A stretch of 56,321 bases of DNA from Gracilaria caudata (GCA_030374735.1 JASCIV010000060.1:1-56321), one strand, 5' to 3'. Shown: positions 11,455 to 23,924, counted from the stretch's first letter. Made by a program: numbers and translations. The notes: generated by a model not told the origin, from the sequence alone.

Positions 11455-14304
11455 CGCACTATATTCGACTTTTGACCGTGTACCATAATATTTCGATACC
11501 GTTACTGTTTTTCTTCATACTCAGCAGGCGGACGGTCATTGCAAACTGCAAAACGAGACTTCACTCACTATGTCTCGTTTTTGTTCCACTCTTAAGATCA
11601 AAGTGTCCTTCTCTCTATAATGATACGAAGGGCCCAGTATTCAGAGAGCATACCGCTTTCGATTGTGGGTACTCTTTGTGGTCTGTTAGATTAGTGCTCA
11701 ATAAACCAAAAATATAGAGGCCTGATTCCGAGAAAGTTACCCTTCGTAAATCTAGGACTTTGTTCTAACCCCTCCCCTACGACATCTTCCCCATCGAACT
11801 TTTTCTAATGTGCTTATTAACCAAAGCGGGACCACCTGGGCACCCGCTTGGCTTAAAACCCCGGTCACACGAATGTCTCCGTAGAAGCACTTTCCATGCG
11901 GTGGAAGAGTCAGGGAAACGGCGGTAGGATCTTCCTCTGATGATCGGTTCGTAGCCTGCTGCTTGCGTGCAGCTAGCCTGGAATCTTTTACTGTACCGAC
12001 ATACCACCCAAGTCCGCGACAGCGATCGGCAAGCTGACCAGCGGCTGGACCGAGTTTAACGACATCCCAGGTCACTTCGCAAAGATGTTTCTTCGTCTTC
12101 TTCTTTACCTACGCTGTGCTCAATTCCTAACACAGCACATAGCTATGTTACAAGTACGAGTAGTTTCCTTTCGTCAGAAAAGTTAGACTTTTTCATGGCG
12201 CTTCCAGTAATAACTCTCTAGAAAATCATTTACATGTATCCTTCAACACATTTACTGTTAATGTGTTAAAGGATGCAATGTGAAGATAGTTAACTCAGAC
12301 TTCTGAGCTTCTTCTTCCGAGTCCTATCCCTCCCTCAATTTCGGCGATTGTCGCCAATGTCTTCCTCTAGTAGTGCGCCATTCTATCTCCCCTCCGCCCC
12401 CTAACCACAAGAATTTATGATGATAGAATGTTCTGGAAAACAATTCTTTGCAAAAGCTTCAGTGGAGATGCCTGATTTTCGAACACATAAGTGTTCACTC
12501 GATCTGGGGCTTTGGAAGCTCTCCACTTCGAGCTTCGTGTTCGTCGAAAACGTCGAAGAAAGGCAGACTGTAAAGAATAGCATCCAGAGTCATCACCGCT
12601 CTTAACACTCTCCCGGGCTAAAAGTAAATGGTTATATCTTTATCCCTGCCATAAATTCAACTGGATTGGTCAACATTTTTTTTGTTCCGGATCCGGATTG
12701 CCGGCAATTGTAGCAAGTGTTGCATTGAATATGAAGGCTTCTTCTGTCTATGATGCGAAACGTTCATATTCACTGCAACGCTTGATGCAGTGATGAACTT
12801 TTTGTCATTTTGAAATTCAATTGGAATTACTCTACTCGTTCCTGGGAAGACAGTCTCAGACCAGACTGAGCAAGTCAATCCACTGTTTCTTAACCGAAGA
12901 GGAAATACATGGACCCACATGAAAATAGCAGGAAGCGCTCCTTTTCTTTTAATTTTCTTTTAACGAAAAGCTGCTTTCATCACTGATGTTTACTCTGATG
13001 TCAACTCTCAGGTGGAGCTCTTTAATACGCTGTGCAGTCCTGTTGTACCTTGCACCAGTCATTACTAATGACTCAGTAGTTTTATTAAGTGTCCTTCGCA
13101 GAAGAAGAGAGAACATACTTTTGTTCGTTCGAAATGTAGCCCTCGTTACCCTACTACGCTATCCTCTGTCAGCTAGGACAGAACACACCGTTTTTGTTCG
13201 ACTACAGTTGATTTGTGAACTCGCTGTCCTTTTTTAGGGGAGAAAACTATCTTTAGATTGTTTTCCTGGAGCCTCGGAATTAGGAGCTACAGACTATATT
13301 AAAGAAGAAAGAACTCGCTGTCTCCCAGCGTTGCGTCCTTCGCAATTTTTCTTGATTGTGTAAGTGAAAGTGGGCTTGCCACTTTAGACAGGCAGATGAT
13401 TAAAATAGACCAAATCGTTCTCGTAGAGGCGGAAAGACGCGAAAACCAGGCCTGGTGAAAACGAAAAGTGATGCAACAATAATAGACCCTCTTACGAGAA
13501 GAAGTTTCGTCCACGACAGCCTAACACTAATACAGATATATTCAGGATATATTTAGAGCAATGTCTGTGCGCTGAGCATTGGAAAACTGTTCGTATCGTC
13601 AGTTGCTTGGCCCTTCGTAACGCTAGTTCGAGTTATGCATTGCGTAATGGAAAATTCTCCCACTTGAATCTCGTTAAAAGTTTGTGCGCGGAATAGTTCT
13701 GTTCAACATAAGGTATGACATAGTATTAATGCCAAATAATATCCAATTATTGATTTGGCCAGGTATGGCAAGAAATTATTGGCCTTTAGATTTACTGTCA
13801 GGTACAAGAAATCTGTTGAAGAAAAGTACAGCTGTTTCAGGGAGTTATAGTCGACAATTCTGAATGCAAGGCGACATTCTTTATCCCGGAAGAATGTCTG
13901 CTAGGAAATGAAGATATGCCCCATCATCGAATTCCCTTCAACGCCTTGCTTAGGTCGTGGCACATCTCATAAAGGCAAGGGGCTAAATTTCTATGCTATC
14001 CTCGTATTTGAGGTAGTTATGCAAATTACAAGGGTATTCGAGGCGGAATTCAACGATTAGGACAAGTCTGTGAGGGTACAGTAAAATTTAATGATACCTG
14101 TAACTTCACTGTATGACACCTCTGCCTCCACAGCAGTGCTCTGTTTCAAACAAAAGGTTTTCATAGACACCAGCTTTCAGCGGCACTATCGAGCCAAGTG
14201 TTTCGCCCATGCATCGCTCACTAATACCAGCTGTTTTTGCTTCAGAGCACATAACCGACCGTCTCAGAAAGTCCTCCCCGGCATCGAGCCTGGGAAATGT
14301 TACC
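11455..14304. other. 2.85-kb AT-rich spacer upstream of DOP1
   Basis: No gene recognised. A minus-strand open frame of 107 codons at 11752-12075 has fairly normal composition but no family signature, and could be a relic. The rest (about 12100-14200) is AT-rich and broken by stops in all frames. It contains the imperfect hairpin listed at 12238-12274. Confidence 0.5.
12238..12274. repeat. Imperfect inverted repeat, 14-nt arms
   Basis: Arms at 12238-12251 and 12261-12274 pair at 13 of 14 positions around a 9-nt spacer (TTACTGTTA). No adjacent gene explains it. It could be a relic of a small mobile element or a chance hairpin. Confidence 0.4.
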
Positions 14305-17300
14305 ATGGAGTCGGAAGAGGAGCAGCAACTCATTGAGAAGAACAGCCGTCACTACGCAGCGCTTCGCGCAGATCTCTCAGCGGCTCTCTCGGCCTTCGAT
14401 CGCGCTCAGGATTGGGCGGTAAGTTTTAAGTACGACCTTCCTTTGCGCGCTCTTATCGTGGCTGTCCACAGCGCATGTGCGGTCGCCGTTTGCGGCAGTG
14501 ACTGACCACTTTAATTTCGTTATGATTACGTTCTCAGGACCTTATTCACGACCTGCTGAGAGTCATCAGGATTCTCGGCAAACATGAGGGCCACACATTT
14601 CTTCCTGAGAAAGCTCTTCTTGCAAAACGTCTTGCACAATGTTTAACTTCCTTTCTTCCTTCAGGAGTACACCTGAAAGCGCTTGAGACCTATCAGACGG
14701 TTTTCAAGCGAATTGGACCAACTCTTCTTGCACGAGATCTGCCTCTGTATGCAGGGGGACTCTTTCCACTATTCTCTCATTGTTCAACTACTTTGAAAGC
14801 TCCCTTGTTGTCGCTTTACGAAACTTACTTTATACCTCTTGGACCCGCCCTCTGTCCCGTATTGGATGGATTCATTCTGGCCATACTACCGGGACTTGAC
14901 GATGAAAGTTCTGAATTCTACGGCAGATCCTTTGCGCTTCTCGAAGAGATTGGCAACGCAGTGGTGAACAAGGGAATTTTTGCGAGAGCTCTGTGGAGAG
15001 CGCTTTTGGTATCCCCACCTACGCGCTTTGCGGCTGCCCATTACCTGCGTTCGAAACTTTCCGGGGGTGATATGGAACTGCGAGCCGAGATGGTGAGCGA
15101 TATGACTCTTGTTGCGTACGCGATAACGGCTGCTCTTTCCGATGAAAATGCCTTGTCACAACGAAACGTCCTTGACCTACTCGTGGGGGAATTAGCTCTC
15201 AACTCCGCGTTCTTCGAATGCAAAGACGCAGAGGAGCAAAGTGCGGCTGTTTCTGTCATGGGGGGCGTCTTCGGTGCCTTGATAAAGCGCGACATGAGCC
15301 TCACAAAACGCGTACATTCATGGTTACTCGGTGGTCAGGATAGCAGAGCGGGTGAGATGTTTTGCTCAAAGTATTCCAAAGATCTTGTGTTACAGGCTCT
15401 GGACTTAGAGGTGGATACATCGCTCCGGCAACATGGAGGAAACGTGAAAGTACTCACAAAGCCATGTAGAATTGTTGGAGCTCTTCTCGACCGTGATGAA
15501 ATTTCTGATTGTCTCGGTCACCACTTTGCCTTACGAATACTCCGGTTTGGAATGAAAGCCTTAGATTACGGAGCAGGTGATCATGATCACGATTTAAGAG
15601 GTTTGATTGCGGATTTACTGCAAGATATTGGGAGCGCCAGAGTCTTTAAAGAGTTAGAAAGAATGCTGACCACTGATCCGGAAAGACGACAAGAAGACTT
15701 TGAGTTGCTTACTTTTGCACTCTCTATGTTTCCCAATCAGAATGAAATAGTACGACGAGAGCACTTACCTGTGTTACTTCGAGAAGTTGTGAATTCGGTC
15801 AACGTTGAGTCCACTGACTTGAAAACTTTGGACAAAGCTGTAGTGTTCTGCAGTGGAGCTATTCTCGCAATTGGGAAATCAGGAAATAGGGATATGAGCA
15901 GCAACCTAGCATCGCACATCAAGAACACTATCGCTGCATTTGCGTCAGTCTTTGTAGCCTGGTTGGCTCACGCTGTGGAACAAGCCCCCGTTGAAGTCGG
16001 TCGAGCATATAGGGATGTATCCGTAGCTGATGAGTATGCTGCAGAAATGCGCATGTCGGCTGTCTACGAATCTCAAAAGGAGTTTGTCAGTTTAGCGAAG
16101 GGTGCATGTGCGTTTTTCGTGGCAGTAGCCTCATCAGGCTTTGCGGACAGTGAATCTATTCGTTTAGCACTTCAATCTACGGCCAAATGTGCGAGTTCCG
16201 CAGATGTCCGCATATCACTAGCAGGAGCGAAAGCGTTTGCTGAGATTGCGGGTTTCATGGACCGGGATGAGCTCTTTTCACCTGGAAGCAGAGAACAGGT
16301 TCTTCGCGTGATAAGAAGGTGTTGGCGACAAATGCACCCTTCTCTACAGACTGCTACCGCTCAAAGCGCTCAGGCATTCTTGAGCCTGCAACACAGATTT
16401 CCGGAAGAAGCAAAGGTTGCCATAGCAGATGGCATTCTTTCCAATGAGCTTTCTCGGCGTCTACGAAATCTAGAGCGTTTTGCCTGTTTGTGGCGCTTAG
16501 CAGTTGAGCATCGCTTGCTACCTCTTCCAGCCGACGATGGGTTGTTTTTGATGCTCGACGCGCTCACTGACGAAGATTGGGGCCCAAAAATGCTCGCGAG
16601 ATCCTGGCTTTCTGACGCTTTGGAGGTAGATGCATCTTCCGTGCTCGATGCTCCATTGCGTCTGTTGCTAACACCGGAAGCTAGGAACGTGGATAGTTCT
16701 CATAAATTCAGAGACGTTTACGATGCTCCAAGAGCGCTATACGGTTTTCAGGTGCTGAGAGGTATTCTTGAGAGCTGCCCAACAATTATGAGTTCGACTC
16801 ATGAAGGAGTGTACATATTTTCTTCATCACCACAAGTGTCGAAAAAGGATGGGAAACGTGGAAGGACAGGCATCCGAGCTCTAGCGTCGTGCGCTCCATC
16901 ACCAAGAACAGTGCAGCTCTTGGCTCAGGTTTTCGCTGTCGAAGATTCCATGCGGGAAACGACTTCTAATGCTTCTGGTAGTGCCGGCCAGAAAATAGAG
17001 GAAGGAGCAGTTACTCTGTCATTTCTTCTACCAGCGGACACATACGTTACTGCGATAGGTATAACATGTCTCGGATATTTACGAGGTAGCATTTCTTCCG
17101 AATTCGATTCTATATCGAATGCAAAGGAACCACCGAATGTCAGGTCTCCCGATGATCTCGGAAATTCTTCCAGGACAGAAGACCTAGAATGGGTTTTGGC
17201 GGGCCTCGGCATCAAATCTTTCAGAGAACTTCATGCAGGAGTGTGCGCCGCTGCAGCGGAATGTCTAGCTACACTATTTACTGCCATACCAGTTCCAAGT

Positions 17301-20300
17301 CAGCTGAGTGCTACTATGTCGAATGCATTCGCAAGACCCGTGTTGAACCTAGTTCGCAAACATATTTCGAACCCAGACCCTGTCCTCGAGTTACACTTTA
17401 TGGATGTCATGACCTTCTTGATTACAGCCGATGGTCCTTGTTTTCTTTCATCAATACAAGGAAAAGATGCTTTCACAAAGTCCGATACCGGTAGAATAAG
17501 GCTCTCGTTCTCAGAACCCCAACTTCAGGTGGGTGTTGCAAGACCATCTGAGACTTCTCCAGTTCCGGTTCCACCCGGAGCCATTGAGTCTCTCGAACAC
17601 TTTGTACCATGGGTTTTGGACGGAGTGTTAAGGACCTGTCGGACAAATAAAGCTGATCACACAAGTGGATCTCAAGAAGTTTTGGGAGTGCGACGAAGAT
17701 GGATTCGTTTCATCGAAACTGGGATGCGATATATTGGGGCTTCACTGCCAACGATAGCGGAAGGACTTTTTCTTATTCTGTGCGAATATTTAAAGGTTCA
17801 GAACGAGGTATCTGCAGACGAAAGATTTGCTTGCGATAGCGAGTTCTCAAGAGTAGATGAGACTTTAGTTTTGCTCGAAGGAATCGGAGTGGTGTCGTCA
17901 AATGTGCTCTGGTCCTTTGAGCATGCACTTTCCAGCGATGATTTGAATGATGATCTGTCAAAGTCCGAGCCTTTGGATTCTTCCGGAATGGGAGAACCTG
18001 TGCTGCGCCGTGAAGTTTACTCAGGTCAGCACGGAAGTGAGCAAGAACCACGTGACCGTACATTGGAAAACGGCTATTCGAACAGAGTAGCGTCAGAGCG
18101 TGCGTCAAATCCTATGGCCGCCACGACGTCCATGATAAGCGCCATGAATCCGTTGCGTATGATCAATGACTTTGTGAAAGATGTATTAAGTGGAAGTGGG
18201 TCAGATGGGGTTCTTAGACTGTATGATCCAAGGAGAGGCGCTGCACGCGTTTTGTTCTGTATTCTGCCGAGCCTTATTGAAAGTATAGCCGTTGTTTGGG
18301 GTCCTTCGAAAGAGGCACAGATTGTCGAGGGAACGCGATCAAAGCATCACGCTACTAATGAGGACACTTTGCCACCATCTCGGCTTTCTACAGAGCTACC
18401 TCGAGAACGGAGGCAGGCCCAACGCTCCGCTGTTCTTTCCTTGCTCGAACCAATATTTGAGCTTCGTTCAATGGACGTGATTGCGGCGGTCATTTCACTG
18501 TTCACTAGAGAACTCGATGTGGTTGGTCTTACTGAAGATTCCAAAGCGGATGACCCTGCTAGGATGGCAGTCCATATGCTACATGCTCTGGATTATGCAA
18601 CACCGGATGTAGTGGTAAACGGAGTGAAATTAATCTACGAGAAAGCCGTGCACTGGGAGGCAGGAGCTGCAAATGCATCAGAAGGGCGGATTCAGCGAGC
18701 TATTCGGAAGAAAGCGATGACTACTATTAAGAAACTCATTGCCAACGGTTCCACGGAAAATGTTCCGGTTGAAGAATTGAAATCGATCGGACAGAATGCC
18801 CCAGCGGGTCAGGCATCTACTCTTCCTGGGGGTTCAACAGGTCTCGATCTGAATCTGGCTGGGTTCCCGTTAAACGGAAGCTTCGTTGGTCATAAGGAGT
18901 TGTTTCACTGGGGAGACTATTTCGCGCATTTCTCCTCGACATTAATCGAAACTGCGTGTCTTAACTTCCTCAATTGTTTCTTGGACACTTGCAGCGATGG
19001 GGACGATGTTCTCTCGGCGTGGCCCACGCTAAACAACATCCTCAAGGAATCCCTTGCGTCAGGACGTCGTAAGCGCAATATTCCAACGGTGATGCGTATC
19101 CTTGGTACGTATGTGTCGAGATATTCGACTCCTTTTCCAGATCGACGATACAAGACTGAAATCATGTCCAGAGCGAGTACAGCTATTGATTCGTGCGCGC
19201 AAATTGCGTCTGGAGCGGCCGATTTGTCCAAGGAAGAGCATCGTGACAAAGACGAGTTCAAGAGGAGGCTATCTGTTTTTGCACTTCGAACATTAGCCTC
19301 CAATGTCCCCGTTCTGATCGACTCTGCTTTCTTGGACGAGAGGCCTCAAGTTTTGACTTCCACTACATCAAGCCTTTCGCCTGCTGTCATGGTCCTGAGA
19401 AAAGCAGCTGCACGCGCTTTCGCGACGCGAAACGCAACAGAAAACCGTCGTAGATTGCGGAGTTCCCCCTCAGGAGCTATTATCTCTTCGGACCATATCG
19501 AAACTGAAGCATGTGTTGCGGCGACGGAGTTAATATTGAACATTGGCGGTCGAGATTGGGGTACTAAACATGTTCGTAGAGAGATGCTAGCCCTCCTGGA
19601 GGACCCAAATTTCTTCCACGGTAAGCATGGCCGTATTCTTGAAAACACGTCTGCGATCGTTCGTGAAGTAGTCGCCAGCGGTGGTGCAGCATATCTTTTC
19701 TCCTCCATTTGTAAGTCCGTATCAAATGGGACTCCTGGGCTCCCAAGCATTTTTGTTGGGAAGGATTCTGAGACTGCATTGAGAGCCAGGGCAATCAGGA
19801 GGCTTGCGTATTGCGTATTCGTCTCCGAACCAGACTTCTATTCTCCGCAACTACCGACTATCTTAGAAAGGATTCGCGATGCACTTCGAATGGGGGAACC
19901 CTTGTTAGTTGTGGAATGCATGATGTGTCTGCGTGCTTTATTGCTCAGGACTGGGCCTTCTTCTGTCTCTGCATTCAGAGCGTCCACCTTGTCCGAACTC
20001 TTTCGCATCGCATTGAGTCCTATGGAAGATCTTAATGCTACTCTTGCCGCTCTGAAATTCCTTGACCTTATCACATTGTTGTCCCCGCCCGACTACGGCT
20101 ATGATACTTGCTTTTTCTTCGGAGAGAAGAATCTTTCCGTCATGGCCTCGAAAGGCTCATACAAGCCATTTGAACCGCTAGTTTCAAACATCGTTCCGCT
20201 CTGGAAGGAAGAGGGCATAGGTCTCGACAGAGTTTTCCAACCCCCTTTTCGTCTCCAACCTGGTTTTACAGTGTTTTGTGGACAAACGGCCATTGATGTA

Positions 20301-20426
20301 GATAACAACTTCTTGGGGCGATACGCAAGCGCACTCGCTATTAGAAATTCTTTGCCGAAGATGAAAGCTTCACCAGTTGAGACGTCAGCAATCTGTAGAG
20401 AATTCGAGTTGGAATTTCTCATGTAA
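14305..20426 (+). CDS. DOP1: DOP1 / Dopey family protein, two exons
   Basis: Dopey proteins act with Mon2 and flippases in endosome-Golgi trafficking. Exon 1 (14305-14418) encodes 38 residues and ends ...RAQDWA; a 119-nt GT-AG intron (14419-14537) follows; exon 2 (14538-20426) begins DLIHDLLRV. The join recreates the family's N-terminal WADLI motif in phase 0 and gives 2000 residues. The Dopey N-terminal domain continues with TFLPEKALLAKRLAQCL, LETYQTVF and LYETYFIPLGPALCP...LILAILPGLDDESSEF-type blocks (roughly residues 40-310). The long remainder is helical with acidic linkers and a conserved C-terminal block rich in Leu helices. Start choice: another in-frame ATG lies at 14209, but the one at 14305 gives an N-terminus matching the family. 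A 5.9-kb uninterrupted exon argues that sequence quality here is good. Confidence 0.92.
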
Positions 20427-20445
20427 CTAACTGGCCACAATTGTC

Positions 20446-20451
20446 AATAAA
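20446..20451 (+). terminator. Probable poly(A) signal of DOP1
   Basis: AATAAA lies 20 bp after the DOP1 stop codon, within the 91-bp gap before the convergent complex I gene. Confidence 0.4.
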
Positions 20452-20517
20452 CCTAAACATAACTGTGTAATGAATCACTCGAAGCAAGGATAGTGCCTCG
20501 TTTTCGAATCATATTTA

Positions 20518-20926
20518 CTATGCCGAGGACTCTGAGATGACTCCCTGGGGCCCATACTTCGCAATTTCGACTGCATTTTCCTTGTATCCGGTGAGCCTTC
20601 CAAAAGAGTTCTGAAAACCTAGGAACAAACCAAAAGTAGCTCCAATCACACCGGCCATATACATTGAAGGGCGCATGACTACTGGGCGTCCTGGAGGAGT
20701 GTCAGATTGCAGTATACATGCATTCCGAGACTGTTAGTAACACTGGTGTACGTAGAGTTCAGACTGAAAACCGAAACGAACCTGCTGCGTATCCAAACGG
20801 GAGCGACAAGAAGGTCGCAAGGGCAGCATTTTGCCAATCACTTGCCCGAAGGGATGACATTACCTTCCCGAAGGAGGGATCACTATCCACGACTGGGAAA
20901 GTTGGATCGTTGATGGGACGAGCCAT
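20518..20926 (-). CDS. Complex I 20.9/21-kDa subunit-like protein, two exons
   Basis: This 105-residue protein belongs to the family of the NADH-ubiquinone oxidoreductase 21-kDa subunit, an accessory subunit of mitochondrial complex I in fungi and plants. Exon 1 is 20926-20782 and exon 2 is 20690-20518; the 91-nt intron (GTTCGT...CTCCAG) is in phase 1 and rebuilds a Gly codon. Neither exon alone is long enough to stand out as an open frame. Family features: FPVVDSDPSFGKV near residues 10-22, a hydrophobic segment (about 58-73: YMAGVIGATFGLFLGF) and the C-terminal NSFGRLTGYKENAVEIAKYG, whose R-x-x-G-x-x-E-N pattern is diagnostic. The gene is convergent with DOP1 (91 bp between stops) and divergent from the FCF2-like gene. 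A second complex I component is encoded at 23925-24650. Confidence 0.85.
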
Positions 20927-21426
20927 GTCCGATCGGATTAACTAATAAAAAAATAGCAAGCAATGCCAACTGTGAAGTGATTAACTGCGGTAGAGTTTGT
21001 GTGGAATTTCTGCAGCGATGATAAATGGATTGAGAGGCAAAATAAAGATTCTCGTCGTAACAGTTAGGGGGGCTCGAAGGGTGATTCCGTTTGGCGGGAG
21101 CGGAGTTAGCTCGAAGTATCTGCGCTGACTAGAAAGTCGTCTTCATCGCAACTCAAAGCTCGCATCATAGGCAAATCGCAGATCATTGGGGGCTTGCTCG
21201 CGCTATTGTGAGGAAGCTCGACATCACAAGTGGACAACTGTAAAAGTATTGGCTCACCAAACAATGCAACGGCTTTTGACGTTCGATCCGCAGAGCAAGG
21301 GTAGTGGAACGCCAATCGTTCCTGTAACCGTGCTTCAAAGAGAAATCGCCATCCCCATCACAACGCTGCGCGTGTAAGTTTACGGCAGTTTCTCCCGCGC
21401 AAAGTATTTGCTTATCTATTCCCGTG
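20927..21426. other. Shared divergent promoter region
   Basis: This 500-bp gap lies between the divergent complex I subunit gene and the FCF2-like gene. I saw no TATA box that can be assigned with confidence; overlapping short frames here are not coding-like. Confidence 0.45.
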
Positions 21427-22062
21427 ATGGTTAGTAAAAGCGCCAAACGGAAGAGCGCTCCGCCAATTGATCCTAGAGGTCTCAGGCTTCCAGCAACTCA
21501 CGACCTACTGCATGAAATAACAGACCTTGACAAAGCTGAAACTTTTGTGAAGCAAGACCTTGACTTTCTTCGCCCCTCTCAGAAGCGGCGTCAGCGCAAA
21601 AAAAATGTCACTCCTCAACATCCAGACTGGAGCAGATTGGAAGAGTCTCTCCCACAAGAAAGAACGCCACTGGTTCGAAGAGGTGCCGACGAAGACGGCA
21701 ACTGGCATGATATGCCTGTAGCAGACCTCACTCCCGAACTTCAGCGCGATTTACGAGTTGTTGAAAATCGTCAATACCTGGACCCTAAACGCTTCTACAA
21801 GTCATCTGGTACTGGACGGAAGAAGGGTCAGCTTCCGTCACGAGTTCAAGTTGGTACCATTCTATCAGGAGCTCATGAGTTTTACTCTGGCCGATTGCTG
21901 AAGAAGGAAAGACGAGCCCGAATAATTGACCAGGTTCTCTCTAGCGAGAAAACTGTGCAGTACGCAACCAGCAGATTCCGTAAGTTGCAGAAGGAACGGA
22001 CAAGCAACCGGCGCATCGTGGATCCAGCATTCAAGAAAAGAAGGCATAGGAAGCGGCGATAG
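21427..22062 (+). CDS. FCF2: Fcf2 / DNTTIP2-type pre-rRNA processing factor
   Basis: This is a 211-residue nucleolar protein. Yeast Fcf2 is needed for early pre-rRNA cleavages in the small-subunit processome. The C-terminal Fcf2 domain (about residues 95-200) is clear: DLTPELQRDLRVVENR, then the hallmark LDPKRFYKSS, then QVGTILSGAHEFYSGRL and KKERRARIIDQVL, ending with the helix containing RFRKLQKER. The basic ends (KSAKRK at the start, KKRRHRKRR at the end) are probable nuclear or nucleolar signals. The first ATG is at 21427. Single exon. It is convergent with the membrane-protein gene at 22219-23217. Confidence 0.9.
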   Translation: MVSKSAKRKSAPPIDPRGLRLPATHDLLHEITDLDKAETFVKQDLDFLRPSQKRRQRKKNVTPQHPDWSRLEESLPQERTPLVRRGADEDGNWHDMPVADLTPELQRDLRVVENRQYLDPKRFYKSSGTGRKKGQLPSRVQVGTILSGAHEFYSGRLLKKERRARIIDQVLSSEKTVQYATSRFRKLQKERTSNRRIVDPAFKKRRHRKRR

Positions 22063-22218
22063 GACACCAATTTAGTCTACTGTTGGGCAATCTAAGATCG
22101 ATTTCGGTCTGTAAGAGACAATGCATACCTATTTCTGCGTTCGTTACCGTCGAAAACATCTGTTAAAGTATGGAAGCAAGTTAGATGAAGTAAAAACCGT
22201 GTTCGCGAGTGAGAAGCT

Positions 22219-23217
22219 TTAAAGTGGTGTGTGTGACATTTTCGTGTCCTTTGCGTTCTTGAGCATCTCAAGATTGTCGGGAAGCGGCCCAGCACCGATG
22301 TTTTGAACCACGCTGTACTGGTTTTCCTGCTCAACCGTCCCGTACGTGTACGTGCCACTTGGGCTGTGTAACGGTTCTCTCTCGTACGTGGGCGTACGCG
22401 GAGGTTCGGAAGGGATTAATAATTGGTGCTGATCCTCTTGCAAATTGAATCCGTACGTATCATCCTTGCTCTCTTGGGGATTCGCAGCGTTTGCTTTTTT
22501 AGCGGCTGCGGCAACTATGCGGTCCGCAACTGCCACTTGCCATTGAGTCATAGAGCCGAATATACCAAGGAGCAGTGTTGCTGACGCGTATCCAATTGCC
22601 CATATAGCCGGTATTTGAGAGCCTTCGGGAACCTCCGCTAGTAGCTTTGGACGGTGTCCCAGAAAGCGAGCTAGGGAAAAGACGGCTAAAGCGGCACCAT
22701 CGAAAGAAGTGCCGAGGATGATCGCAGACTCCGGATAGCTTACCGAGAAGAGCCCGGAAAGCAACGCGGAAAGTATGACAATAGAGTACAAGACAATTAG
22801 CGCATTCGGACCCACTGCAGGTTCCAGTAGGAAGAGATGAACGACCAGTACTATTACTGCACCAAAACCCGCACAGAGTAGGAAAGTAGCGATTCGAAAC
22901 AGAAGACGAAGCATAATGATACCTACAAGTGTCCCAGTGGCAGCGGAAACCACCATTGAAACTCCACCAAGGACGCGGGGATGGCTGGGTTTACGATCTT
23001 CAATAAAGGCGAATGCAAAAGCGATAATTGCTGTGGAAGAGGGGATGAATCCTAAGAGGAACACGGTCGGAGTTAATAGAACACGGCCGGCAAAAGTTAC
23101 AATAACTCCCACGAAGAGAAGCAAGGCAACGATCCCATCCTGATGAGATGCCGCGTATTCATTGAAATTAGAGAAGAGAGTATCAGCCGAGCCTGATACA
23201 GAATCAACTACCGTCAT
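22219..23217 (-). CDS. TM7S3/TMEM198-family (DUF4203) membrane protein
   Basis: The 332-residue protein has seven or so hydrophobic helices in residues 30-245 and a charged, Pro/Tyr-rich cytosol-like tail (about 250-332). The glycine-rich helix pairs, with GxxxxxxGxxL-type spacing and a Pro after the first loop (LLTPTVFLLGF), fit the TM7S3/TM198-like domain. Human TMEM198 is a Wnt co-receptor scaffold; function in algae is unknown. I start at the ATG at 23217, the first in frame. The open frame extends 51 codons further upstream but only from a non-ATG codon, and two short upstream ORFs in other frames lie between it and the TATA box at 23436-23442. A missed upstream exon that adds a signal peptide is possible. 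Confidence 0.7.
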   Translation of the reverse strand: MTVVDSVSGSADTLFSNFNEYAASHQDGIVALLLFVGVIVTFAGRVLLTPTVFLLGFIPSSTAIIAFAFAFIEDRKPSHPRVLGGVSMVVSAATGTLVGIIMLRLLFRIATFLLCAGFGAVIVLVVHLFLLEPAVGPNALIVLYSIVILSALLSGLFSVSYPESAIILGTSFDGAALAVFSLARFLGHRPKLLAEVPEGSQIPAIWAIGYASATLLLGIFGSMTQWQVAVADRIVAAAAKKANAANPQESKDDTYGFNLQEDQHQLLIPSEPPRTPTYEREPLHSPSGTYTYGTVEQENQYSVVQNIGAGPLPDNLEMLKNAKDTKMSHTPL

Positions 23218-23435
23218 CACGAATAGAAAAGTAGTAGCTGCGGGGAGTGGATTCGTTGGAAGACATGTATTTCTTCCTGAAGGCGCAACGCGAACAGCTT
23301 TGGCCTCATAAGCGAAGCGGCTCCCCGAAGAGACGAATATGGGATTCAAAGCAGCCAACCTTAACGACAATACAAGTGGACAACGAAAGAACCAAAATGG
23401 GGAGGATTTAATGATTTTTTAAGGTCGCAATCCTC

Positions 23436-23442
23436 TATATAT
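23436..23442 (-). promoter_or_regulatory. TATA box for the TM7S3/TMEM198-like gene
   Basis: TATATA motif (palindromic, read on the minus strand) about 220 bp upstream of the ATG at 23217. The leader it implies would carry two short upstream ORFs, which might damp translation. Confidence 0.4.
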
Positions 23443-23924
23443 GGACAGGATTTCGAATAACATTAACCTTGGATGGCTGCGTTACAAAGACATCGCGTAA
23501 GCATCACAAAATGGCATCGAAGTCCTTCCTAGCTCTGCTCGTTTATCTTCTCTTTGTCTCACACAAGCTTGTTCAAACATCAGCCTGTAGATTGTTCTCA
23601 GTAAAGTGAGAAAGTTACAATGGATAGCAAGACATGAAACGGAGCAGGCCATTGACAGATCGGCTTTATCTTGCTGACAAGAAAACAAGTTTGTCAGCAA
23701 GATAAAGCCAATCAACTCGGTTTCCAATTACCGATGGTTCGCTTCAGTTCTCAATGAAGTCGAGAAGATAAGGGGGCAGTACCTCTCGTGACACGCTTTC
23801 GGCAAAATGGACAAGGTGAAACATAGAACAACTCCGTCCTCATGTGACGCCCAGCAAATAGATGAGAGAGCTGTGCCTTCCATAAGGCTTTCGCCCTGCA
23901 CAAGAAAAAACAGAGCAGCCGGAG
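23443..23924. other. Intergenic region containing a perfect hairpin
   Basis: No gene. The region is downstream of the gamma-CA-like gene and upstream of the TM7S3/TMEM198-like gene. Its one structural feature is the inverted repeat at 23662-23709. Confidence 0.5.
23662..23709. repeat. Perfect 19-bp inverted repeat, 10-nt loop
   Basis: GGCTTTATCTTGCTGACAA (23662-23680) is followed by a 10-nt spacer and by its exact reverse complement (23691-23709). Three more pairs form outside a single mismatch. It lies about 215 bp beyond the stop of the gamma-CA-like gene. A 19-bp perfect stem is unlikely by chance in 56 kb. It could be a structured 3' UTR element, a small-RNA precursor or a tiny mobile-element relic. 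Confidence 0.8.
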
